Below, piece by piece: positions 17,114 through 24,489 of a DNA stretch of 64,000 bases (position 1 is the stretch's first letter; the number at the start of each line of letters is the position of its first letter). A program made the position numbers and the translations under genes. Below the pieces are notes generated by a model that was given only the letters and a program-made list of their open reading frames with translations, was not told the origin of the DNA and ran no database searches. Origin of the DNA: UBA2030 sp049969475 (GTDB lineage: Bacteria > Bacteroidota > Bacteroidia > Bacteroidales > TTA-H9); assembly GCA_049969475.1 (NCBI GenBank), contig JBMFOU010000001.1, positions 248,001-312,000 of the forward strand, in the 5' to 3' direction.

Positions 17114-17887
17114 ATGAATTCTCCATCCTACGGACGTCCTTACCCTTGCTTGCTTACCCTGTTGTTCTTAATGGGTATTGTGATTTCTTTGCAAGGACAG
17201 GTTAGGAGGCCCAAAACCTATTTCCGGCAAAATTATGGCTGGATGGCCCGTAACTGGTCGGTGCAAACTACGGCCGGCTATGCCATGTATTTTGGTGATC
17301 TGAGTCAATATGACGAAGACCCTTTCAGAAAGCTATCGCATGAAAGTAAACCTAGTGTTGGATTGTTGATTTCCAATAAGTTTCTGCCTTTTCTGGCTGT
17401 TCAGGGACGTTTTAACCTTTATCGCTACAAAGCCGAAAATACCCTGTTCAACCGCCGGCTCGAAGGCCATGCCTGGTTTGGAGGAATCAACATGCAGCTG
17501 GATTTGGTGAATCTGATGGCTTATCCCGATGAGGTAGACCCCGACATTTATCTCTTTCTGACTGCGGGCGCTGGTCTTATGCGTATGCGCCCCACACTAA
17601 CCAATCTCGAGAGCGGCGATCCCGTTTCGGGGAGCTTTGTGCAAAAAAAAGCAGAAGTGGTCACCTATTTTGGCTTTGGAGCCAATAAATACCTCTCCGG
17701 GAGCTGGGACCTGACTTTTGAAATGACTGTCAATAAAGTTCATTCCGATAAGCTCGACGGAATCATTAAGACCAGCCAGAACGACTATCTGGTTTATACT
17801 GCACTGGGAATCAAATATAATCTGCCCGATCTGCTGGCTCTCAAAAAATACAAGTACAGAAGGGGTAAACCCTTGCTTCGCCGTTGA
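17114..17887 (+). CDS. Outer-membrane beta-barrel protein
   Basis: A 257-residue protein with an N-terminal signal peptide (hydrophobic LLTLLFLMGIVISLQG, cut near residue 29). The mature part alternates polar and aromatic residues in short strands (GYAMYFGDLS, LAVQGRFNLYRY, IYLFLTAGAGLM, VTYFGFGANKYL, YLVYTALGIKYNL), the pattern of an 8-10-strand barrel. It has no OmpA peptidoglycan-binding domain. The similarity to DUF6089/OmpW-like Bacteroidota barrels is a guess from the GDLSQYDED and GFGANKYLSG segments. The gene ends three bases before the convergent hydrolase stop. Confidence 0.75.
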   Translation: MNSPSYGRPYPCLLTLLFLMGIVISLQGQVRRPKTYFRQNYGWMARNWSVQTTAGYAMYFGDLSQYDEDPFRKLSHESKPSVGLLISNKFLPFLAVQGRFNLYRYKAENTLFNRRLEGHAWFGGINMQLDLVNLMAYPDEVDPDIYLFLTAGAGLMRMRPTLTNLESGDPVSGSFVQKKAEVVTYFGFGANKYLSGSWDLTFEMTVNKVHSDKLDGIIKTSQNDYLVYTALGIKYNLPDLLALKKYKYRRGKPLLRR

Positions 17888-17890
17888 TTT

Positions 17891-18670
17891 TCAGGTTGAA
17901 AGCAGAAAATCGTAGGTAATTCTGAAAAATTCTTCTGGTTTATCGGCGTGCAGCCAATGTCCTGCGCCGGGTAATGTTACTTCGCGAAGCAGGATAAAAT
18001 GCTGCAAAACGGTTTCAATGTCGGTATCCGTTACATAGTCAGAGTTTTCTCCTTTGAGCAAGAGTGTAGGGTTAGAAAAATAACCCTGTAGTTCAATGGC
18101 TCCTGCTATTGTGTCAAGGTTTTGAAGAATGGCTGCAATATTGGGTTTCCAATAAAACTGTCCCTCGGTATTTTTGCCAATATTTTTCAACATCAGTTGA
18201 ACAATAGCCGGTTGGGGAATCGATTTCAGCAGTTGGTTGCCTATTTCACCCCTGGTAAAGAACTTTTCGGGCTTAATGCTCAGCAGGGCCTGACCGATTT
18301 TGTGGTGGAGGCTGGCGCCGGGGGTAGCCCCAGGGCCGATGTCGGCTATAATGAGACGGTTGATGAGATGAGGCTGTCGCAGGGCCAAAAGCATAGCCAC
18401 TTTACCTCCCATGGAATGTCCCATAAGTGACAGGGAATCGGGCGAGAGGTGGGCTATAAGCTCTTCCACATCGTTTGTCATGGCTTCATAGGTATGCTCG
18501 GGTGCGTGGGGCGAGAGCCCGTGGTTTCGTAGATCGGGCAGCACCACGAAAAATTTTTCAGCATAGCGGCGGGCCAGCGTCACCCAGTTGTCTGACATGC
18601 CATATAGACCGTGTAGTATTAGCAGCATAGGCTGCGAGGGCTTTCCCTCTGTGCGGTAGAATAGTTCCAT
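17891..18670 (-). CDS. Alpha/beta-fold hydrolase (YbfF-like esterase)
   Basis: A 259-residue cytoplasmic serine hydrolase. The oxyanion-hole motif LHGLYG is near residue 20, the nucleophile elbow GHSMGG has its Ser at residue 86, and the catalytic His is in GAGHWLHADKP near 240, with an acidic residue in LKGENSDYVTD near 210. LPDLRNHGLSPH near 54 is typical of the YbfF acyl-thioesterase/esterase group. The natural substrate is unknown. It has its own -7 element 20 bases upstream, sharing a 126-base divergent region with the DUF4340 gene. Confidence 0.92.
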   Translation of the reverse strand: MELFYRTEGKPSQPMLLILHGLYGMSDNWVTLARRYAEKFFVVLPDLRNHGLSPHAPEHTYEAMTNDVEELIAHLSPDSLSLMGHSMGGKVAMLLALRQPHLINRLIIADIGPGATPGASLHHKIGQALLSIKPEKFFTRGEIGNQLLKSIPQPAIVQLMLKNIGKNTEGQFYWKPNIAAILQNLDTIAGAIELQGYFSNPTLLLKGENSDYVTDTDIETVLQHFILLREVTLPGAGHWLHADKPEEFFRITYDFLLST

Positions 18671-18689
18671 GACGATGCGTAATGGTCAG

Positions 18690-18698
18690 GCAAAGGTA
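18690..18698 (-). promoter_or_regulatory. -7 element of the hydrolase gene
   Basis: TACCTTTGC on the minus strand, an exact match. Start near 18684, about 14 bases before the ATG. Confidence 0.6.
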
Positions 18699-18727
18699 GA
18701 ATGACTGACCCAAACCGTGGGTTTTCC

Positions 18728-18736
18728 TATCTTTGC
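18728..18736 (+). promoter_or_regulatory. -7 element of the DUF4340 gene
   Basis: TATCTTTGC, exact match, 60 bases before the ATG at 18796. The leader contains the 19-bp tandem duplication. Confidence 0.55.
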
Positions 18737-18766
18737 CTCCCTGTAATGATAAGCTTTCCTTTTATT

Positions 18767-18804
18767 AAGAATAATTATGTTGAAAAAGAATAATTATGTT
18801 GAAA
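18767..18804 (+). repeat. 19-bp tandem duplication across the start codon
   Basis: AAGAATAATTATGTTGAAA occurs twice head to tail (18767-18785 and 18786-18804). Each copy contains an ATG. The copies are 19 bases apart and so in different frames: the ATG at 18777 opens a frame of only about 33 codons, while the ATG at 18796 opens the DUF4340 gene. Confidence 0.95.
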
Positions 18805-19872
18805 ACCCGAAATTTTTGGATCTGGGCCGCAGTTGTAGGGCTGGCTGCTCTGGCTGTATGGCTTTGGGCCTCGCGTAGTGCAAGCACTTTTGCCCGCAAG
18901 GAGCGTGACTTTGCCGTTAGCGACACGGCGAGTATCACCCGTATCTTTTTGGCAGACAAACGCAATCATCAGGTTGTGCTTGAGCGCCAGTCAGCTGGTG
19001 TATGGAAAGTTAACAGTCAGCACCGGGTTTCCAAACCCATCATTGATATGTTTTTGCATACATTAGCTGCCATTGAGGTGAAGGAACCGGTGCCGGTAGC
19101 CCAGCAACCCAAAATTATCTCTTTACTGAGTGCCAATGCCAAAAAAGTGGAAATTTATCAGTGGCTGCCCCGCATTCGTTTGTTTGGCAAAGCTTTCGGA
19201 TATCGTGAAAAACTGGCCAAGACCTACTACGTAGGAGATGCCACGCCCGACCTCACGGGTACCTACATGATTATGGAAGGGGCCAGCACTCCTTTTATTG
19301 TTGAAATGCCCGGCCTGCGAGGGTTTGTAGCTCCCCGTTATTCCGTCATCGAATCCGACTGGCGCGACCATACCATTTTCAATTACCGACTCAAAGATAT
19401 CCGCGAGGTTAGTTTGGAAATTCCTGAATTTCCGCAAGAATCCTACAAGGTAATCAATAAGGGAGAACGAGGCCTCGATCTCATTCAACTCTCTACCGGC
19501 CAGTCTGTACTTCGTTTCGATACCTTACGCCTGCTGGCTTTTATGAATTCTTTCAACAACATTAAATTTGAATCTCTACTCAACGATATTCAAAGCTTGA
19601 ATACGGATAGCATACGCAGGCAAACCCCCTATCACATCCTCACTGTTACGCTGGCTGATGGAAAACGGGTTCAGGTTAAAACTTTCCACAAGAAAGCCGA
19701 AACCGAGTTTTATGGTGATGATGGAAAACTGATACCCTGGGATCCAGACCGCATGTATGCTGAGATTAACGAAGGGAAAGATTTTGTACTGGTTCAGTTT
19801 TTCACTTTTGACAAGATAACCCGGCCGCTGTCATGGTTTTTACGACCCAAGGATACAAAGGGTTATCGCTAA
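18796..19872 (+). CDS. DUF4340 domain protein, membrane-anchored
   Basis: A 358-residue protein with one N-terminal membrane helix (FWIWAAVVGLAALAVWLWA, residues 7-25) and a large region outside the membrane. The body has the DUF4340 pattern: TRIFLADKRNHQVVLERQSAGVWKV near 50-75, then a second similar repeat further on. TYYVGDATPDLTGTYMIMEG near 145 is typical. DUF4340 proteins are often encoded beside gliding or ABC-exporter (GldG) genes, but none are here. Two possible starts are created by the tandem duplication; only the second opens this frame. A terminator follows. Confidence 0.85.
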   Translation: MLKTRNFWIWAAVVGLAALAVWLWASRSASTFARKERDFAVSDTASITRIFLADKRNHQVVLERQSAGVWKVNSQHRVSKPIIDMFLHTLAAIEVKEPVPVAQQPKIISLLSANAKKVEIYQWLPRIRLFGKAFGYREKLAKTYYVGDATPDLTGTYMIMEGASTPFIVEMPGLRGFVAPRYSVIESDWRDHTIFNYRLKDIREVSLEIPEFPQESYKVINKGERGLDLIQLSTGQSVLRFDTLRLLAFMNSFNNIKFESLLNDIQSLNTDSIRRQTPYHILTVTLADGKRVQVKTFHKKAETEFYGDDGKLIPWDPDRMYAEINEGKDFVLVQFFTFDKITRPLSWFLRPKDTKGYR

Positions 19873-19910
19873 TCTATTCTCTCCATCCGAACGCTGCTTT
19901 GGAAAAATTT

Positions 19911-19952
19911 AAGCTGGCCGTAACCGCATCAAAGGGTCTGGCCAGCTTTTTT
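19911..19952 (+). terminator. Terminator after the DUF4340 gene
   Basis: AAGCTGGCC (19911-19919) and GGCCAGCTT (19940-19948) form a 9-bp stem with a 20-base loop, ending in six T. Confidence 0.85.
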
Positions 19953-20009
19953 ATTGATTTTCTTTCTCTTGAATTTGTTTTAATACCGAACCGGTGATAG
20001 GCCCTCGTA

Positions 20010-21716
20010 TTAGTTGTTAATTAGGATTTTGCCGGAGGCTGTTTGTCCATTGCTATGATAATCAAATAAATACAATCCTGATGAGAGGTTATGGGAGAGG
20101 TTTACCTGGAGTTTGTCAATCCTGGCCTCCAAAACTGTAACACCTCTGGCGTCGAAGAGCCGAAGGGTGCCTGGAAGCGACGCGGATGAATTGACATTCA
20201 CCTGAATCTGGCGCGAACCCGATATCGAAATGATGTGTATCAAATTTTGATTGGGTTCCATGCGGGGGGTTTTTAGCGGGTACCCGTTGCCCAGACGGAT
20301 AAGTTGCCCAAAAGCGCCCATTGCAAATCCATTTTCTCCATAAAATGTTTTTATTCTGGTCAAATCGGCATAGGTGCCGGCAAGTGTCCAGGAATTACCT
20401 CCATCCGAGGTAAAATAGAGGTATACGGTAGGTTGGCCCGGGAAGCCGGTAAGAACATAGCCGGTATTTTCGTCGCTAAACGAGAAATTTAGGATGCTTT
20501 CGCCAGGTGCAGCGGAGAATACTACTATGGTATAGTCAGAGAAAGGGATTTTAAGGATTTTGTATAGCCCATCGTGCAGGGTGAGGGCAAAAGCCAGGCG
20601 CGGGGCGATGAGCTGGCCTGCGGTGAAAGGCCCGGTAGTGAATGAAAAGTCCATCCACGCCGAGCCTCCATCATCGGTTACCCAAACCTTACCATTACTG
20701 TTTCCACCGAAAAGGCAACCGTTGAGTCCGTTCGTGAAGTCGGCAGCAAATATGGCCTCAGCAGGCAAATTTTTGGGTTCCCATGAGGCGCCTCCGTTTA
20801 CTGAGTAATCCATCTGAGCTTTTCCCGGGCTGTTGTAGGCAGAGGTAACCATTATCACGGTGTCGGGGCCAAAGGCTTTAAGCAGGACAGGTAGGGTCGA
20901 AGGATGGGTTGTAAGCAGCTCGTAGGTAGAGGCTCCATTGGTAGTTTTGAAAACTCTGAGCGTATTATCGGCGCTGGAGGTGCATAGATAACCCAGGCTG
21001 GCCGAGGTAAAAATTCCACTCACAGGTGCACCTTCGCAGATTCCAAGGGCAGGGTTCCACTGACTACCGCCATCCGTGGAAACGAAGGTTACCGTTTCCA
21101 TAGAATTGGGATAACCTGCTGTGAAGAGATAACCTTTTGATTGGCTGAAAGATAAATCGCCAATAGTATGGGTGAAAGCTCCAGGGCTAAAAGGTTGAAG
21201 CTGCCCTGGGGACTGGGTTCTAAAAAGTTGGCGGGTATTTTCATCATTAACAAAGAGAAAGACCTCAGAAACGTTTTTTAATCCCAGCGCAGAGGGTTGT
21301 TTGAAACTAAATCCTGAAGGGGTATTGACGTTGTTCCAGGTGTTTCCTCCGTCGCTGGTGTATAGCAGATTAGGTGCCTGGGGTTGTTGTATTTCTTTGC
21401 CATTGGGAAGGGAGGATGCCATGAACAGGAAATTGTCATCCAGCGTTTTTAAATGAGTAATAATATTGCCGTCGCCACTGACCGGACCATAGATCTGGGT
21501 CCAGGTTTGTCCCCCGTCGGTGCTCTTGAGGATATGCGACTCGTAGCCCTGGGCATAGCAAATGGCATAGCCCGCATAAAAGGCCCCGCTGGTGGAGGCT
21601 GTCAAAACCTGAGATACCATAGCTTCCAGGGGCCCGTATGAGTTAAGCCAAACATTACCCCCATCCTGGGTATATGCCACATAGTAGTAATTGCTGGTGG
21701 TTTTGACGATACTTAC
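20010..21716 (-). pseudogene. 3' part of a T9SS-sorted YCF48/BNR-repeat protein
   Basis: This is the larger part of a secreted repeat protein, separated from its start by an in-frame TGA (21719-21717). The open frame after the stop is continuous with the upstream part and would be the same protein if that one codon were sense. It contains many repeats of the SxDGGxxW type (TSDGGNTW, STDGGSQW, SVNGGASW, VTDDGGSAW, TSDGGNSW), the pattern of YCF48/BNR beta-propellers. The last 80 residues are a type A T9SS sorting domain (ending RLFDARGVTVLEARI ... SSGLYLFDYHSNGQTASGKILINN). The only internal start, a GTG at 21680, has no signal peptide. A protein made from it could not be exported in the usual way. 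Confidence 0.8.
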
Positions 21717-22250
21717 TCACTGCAGTGCATCGCTAAAGCGAAGGTCGAGTACGTCTTTAATTTCAGGAGGAAAGGATATCCATGTCCAGGTATTTCCTCC
21801 TTTGGTGGTATAGCCTAATTCGTTGGGCTGGCTCAGCGCGGAATTGTAGCGCAGCGCATAGCCTTCGGTTGGGGAAAACATGCTGATAGCCTTGTAGGAA
21901 TAACCGGCAGGAAGCTGCCCAGTCATGGAAAAGGTGGTTCCGAAATCGTTGGTTTTTAGCAGGTGGTCTCCTGCTCTAATCCACGCGATACCGTTGGCAA
22001 CTGCTTCTATTTGTTGATAATTAGCCCGGTTGCCCTGTTGGGTTTCCAACCACATATTTCCTCCGTCAGAGGATGTCAGTAGGGTTCCCTGTTCTCCACA
22101 CATCAGGCCATGGTTTGCATCGAAAAATACTATATCATGCATCACCTGCCCGGTGGGCTTGGGATTGACCCATTGGGTGTTCTCTGCCTTCATTCCCTGC
22201 ATACATAGGAGGGAAAGCAAAAGAGCAAACGTTGGTTTGATTTTAAACAT
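21717..22250 (-). pseudogene. 5' part of the same YCF48/BNR-repeat secreted protein
   Basis: 177 residues beginning with a clear signal peptide (MFKIKPTFALLLSLLCMQGMKA). The first propeller repeats follow: NPKPTGQVMHDIVFFDANHGLMCGEQ, then LTSSDGGNMW and TKGGNTW. It ends at an in-frame TGA after FSDALQ. The next codons read on in the same frame without interruption. As it stands the product would be a short exported fragment without the sorting domain. The upstream gene ends 26 bases before its ATG, so both are in one transcript. Confidence 0.8.
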
Positions 22251-22276
22251 AGCATTTGGGTTTTGGGAAGGAGTTT

Positions 22277-22876
22277 TTATTGATGTTTTATTAAAATGGG
22301 CTGAGGTTTGGGTACAAACTCTACATTTATTCCATCGCTTCCCGTGCAGTTATGTGCATCGGTAACTTCCACCTCGTAGTACCCGGCAGTGGTAACCTGA
22401 ATGGTTTGTGTAGTCTCGTCTGTATTCCAGTTGTATTTTATGTAACCTGGCCCTGCATCAAGGATTACCGGTCGTCCTTCGCAGGCTGCAATATCTTCGC
22501 CCAGCCAGGGCTGCGGGTGGGGGTAAATAGCCACAATGGCCTGTCCTGAGGGTGTACCTACACAAATGGAGTTGAAAACCGTATCAATGGTGTAAATGCC
22601 GGTTTGAGCTACCTTTAAGGATAGAGGGAAGGGCCCGTTAAGTGACATGGTGGGCATAGGTGAACCATTTAAAGCGAGGGAGAGGTTTATCGGGGTTTGC
22701 ACAAAGGGAGAAAGATTGATTTGAATTTGCACCGAGTCTCCTTGACAGGCAAAGCCGCCGCCTGAGAGTATGGCATCGGGGCATAGCACCGGGGCCTGAT
22801 TGGTTTTAGAGAGAAAGCAAATGGCTTCTTGCATAAACATGGCAGTAACGGTATGTTGCGTAATATCGCAGGGCAA
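22277..22876 (-). pseudogene. C-terminal segment of a frameshifted secreted protein
   Basis: About 200 residues continuing the protein of the central segment after a one-base frameshift near 22871-22881. The frame has no ATG at the join, only a TTG. It reads LPCDITQHTVTAMFM, which completes the segment APFTSPLAYTIPG of the previous frame. Further on is an Ig/PKD-like domain, CEGRPVILDAGPGYIKYNWN followed by TDETTQTIQVTTAGYYEVEVTD, common in Bacteroidota surface proteins. It ends in PILIKHQ without a recognisable T9SS sorting domain. Confidence 0.7.
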
Positions 22877-23622
22877 CCCGGGATGGTATAGGCAAGGGGC
22901 GAGGTAAACGGGGCCGTAAAAGTGGTGGCATAACCTGTATTATTGTCCCAGACCTTCAGAGTTCCTGTACTGGGTGCATTGTAAAAAAATATCTTGCCCG
23001 AAAGGGTAAAGGTATTGCTGGCCGGATTACAGGCAGAGGTTTGGGTAGTAATGTCAAACACCGTGCAATCGGTAATCCCTTCACATGAAAGCACGCCTGC
23101 TCCCGGTGCCCCTATATTCGACTGGTAATAAAAACTATAAATTGTGTCAAATATATGAACAGCCTGCATAAAAGTTAGAAAATAGTAAAATTTCCCTTGT
23201 AACACATTAAAAACCAAAGAATCTTCATGAAAAGAAGATACGCTGCAAACTGTATTATAGCAGGTAATTCTTTTTTCTTGTGTTAATCCAGTTAAACACG
23301 GGGGTTCTGGGGTATCGTAGGGCCCCCAAATATAGTAGTTGAAGCAGGGATAATAATAGTCTATATGCCCAGGAGGTGGCCAGTCATTATAATGTCGCTC
23401 AAACAAATGTGCCGATATTTTTATTTGTCCACTTTCTACTGCTTTCAAAATAAACCATTTAGGATTTAGCTGATTTGGTACATCATTATTTATTGGTGGA
23501 CAATAATAGTTTACACAACATCTGTCTGGTAAAGGGGGATACCTATCACCAATACAACATTCCATAAAGTTTAAAGTAGTGTTTATTGCTGCATATATAA
23601 TATATATACCGAGTCTCCACAA
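22687..23622 (-). pseudogene. Central segment of a frameshifted secreted protein
   Basis: The useful coding part runs from about 23606 to 22878; beyond that the frame turns into unrelated sequence. It contains NPKWFILKAVESGQIKI, YYIWGPYDTPEPPCLTGLT, VLQGKFYYFLTFM and STGTLKVWDNNTGYATTF. This order resembles a domain seen in very large Bacteroidota adhesin-like proteins (NPAWY..., D-F-WGPF...GLT, YYLLITN, TGTLTVTD...APFTSP). It is cysteine-rich. Its start MWRLGIY is an accident of the frameshift: the true upstream sequence is in the frame of the segment at 23583-23780. Confidence 0.7.
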
Positions 23623-23780
23623 AAAGGGGTGGCGGTTTTACAACTGTCGGATTGTATCCAGAGGGTGTCGTCGAAAGGAGGCAGGGCATGAAGCGATAAG
23701 GCCCCGGCAGGGCGGAGGAGCATCCCTGCCAATGCAAGCAATATAGCTTTTGCAAAGAAGACTTCTCCCCGGCGCTGCAT
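23583..23780 (-). pseudogene. N-terminal signal-peptide segment of the same secreted protein
   Basis: Begins MQRRGEVFFAKAILLALAGMLLRPAGA, a signal peptide, then SDSCKTATPFCGDSVYI, the usual opening of this surface-protein domain. The frame then runs into a TA-repeat tract (23593-23606) and stops after YMQQ. The expected continuation, YAAINTTLNFMECC, is in the frame two bases away. One TA unit less would restore it. The ATG at 23780 is 13 bases after the stop of the small gene upstream; the frame is open to 23846 but that overlaps the preceding gene. Confidence 0.7.
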
Positions 23781-23793
23781 GGAGCATAACGTT

Positions 23794-24138
23794 TTAGTGT
23801 TGAATGTATATTTTATCGCGGTATAGGCTATTCCCGTCTTTATCATGTACCTGAATAATATACCACCCCTCAGGGAGGTTAGATGTATGGATGATACCTG
23901 CGTTGGAAGATCTCACAATTATTTTTTGAAACAGAAAAATGGCGTTGCAGTTAAGTTCTTGCAGGCGTGCAATAATCTGGGCATTAGGTTCATTCATGAA
24001 AACATCGGGTTTTGGACTCCCTACATAATAATATACTGCTCGATAATCGGGATTGTTGGTTTGGCCACAAGCAGTTTGGAATCCCTGAGAAAGGGTAGTG
24101 AAGAGAAGCAAAAGCCCCCATAAATAACTGTTCTTCAA
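23794..24138 (-). CDS. Small secreted protein with sorting-domain-like C-terminus
   Basis: 114 residues. The N-terminus MKNSYLWGLLLLFTTLSQGFQTACGQ is a signal peptide. The C-terminal 45 residues (SSNAGIIHTSNLPEGWYIIQVHD, then KDGNSLYRDKIYIQH) look like the last strands of a T9SS type A sorting domain. Between them is only a short linker, so this is either a tiny T9SS cargo or the remnant of a larger one. It is the first gene of the three-gene secreted cluster and the only one whose frame is unbroken. A good promoter lies about 110 bases upstream. Confidence 0.65.
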   Translation of the reverse strand: MKNSYLWGLLLLFTTLSQGFQTACGQTNNPDYRAVYYYVGSPKPDVFMNEPNAQIIARLQELNCNAIFLFQKIIVRSSNAGIIHTSNLPEGWYIIQVHDKDGNSLYRDKIYIQH

Positions 24139-24403
24139 ATAATTACGGGGGGTAAAATCCCCTTTCCGGAAACAATTATCCGGAATTTCTTAAGCTGTTG
24201 ATAATGTGTGTAAAACACAAAAATGAGTTTTTAAGGATGAAACCTCTCAAATATACAAATGAAAATTTGTAGGTCAAATTTTGGGGGAAATTTTTTTACA
24301 ATATTTTTTAGGTAGAGGGCCTGGCTGAGAATATTTCAGGTAAAGGCTGCCAGCCTGGCCTTGGCTTATGGCTATTGGCCTAGGGTAATAAATGTCTGAT
24401 AAC
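24139..24403. other. Leader and promoter region of the secreted cluster
   Basis: No gene is visible. Working out from the ATG at 24138: a GGGG-TAAAAT-CCCC hairpin, then two TCCGGA hexamers eight bases apart that can pair with each other, then the promoter at 24248-24278. The hairpins are in the roughly 100-base leader of the mRNA. The remainder up to the gdhA terminator shows nothing I recognise. Confidence 0.5.
24248..24278 (-). promoter_or_regulatory. Promoter of the secreted-protein cluster
   Basis: On the minus strand, TTTG (24278-24275), exactly 19 bases, then TATATTTG (24255-24248): a full consensus -33/-7 pair. Start near 24242. Confidence 0.75.
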
Positions 24404-24441
24404 ACAAAAAACACAGGGTGCACCCGCCTGGATGCACCCTG
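24404..24441 (-). terminator. Terminator after gdhA
   Basis: On the minus strand CAGGGTGCA and TGCACCCTG form a perfect 9-bp stem with a 10-base loop, followed by TGTTTTTTGTG. It lies 48 bases past the gdhA stop. Confidence 0.85.
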
Positions 24442-24489
24442 CCAACACACAGAGTTATCAGAACTTAATTCAGCGATTGTCCCTTTATT

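Noticed and set aside
18765..18969. Minus-strand frames of 64-66 residues at the DUF4340 start
   Set aside because: Shadows of the coding strand; no start signals.
23546..23755. A 69-residue frame beginning MQKLYCLHWQ
   Set aside because: It is the third frame of the frameshifted secreted gene; its sequence has no family features, while the other frames carry the signal peptide and domain.
20010..24138. Use of TGA as a sense codon in this organism
   Set aside because: TGA ends mutS, the MazG-like gene and the family 2 glycosyltransferase at expected positions, so the code is standard.
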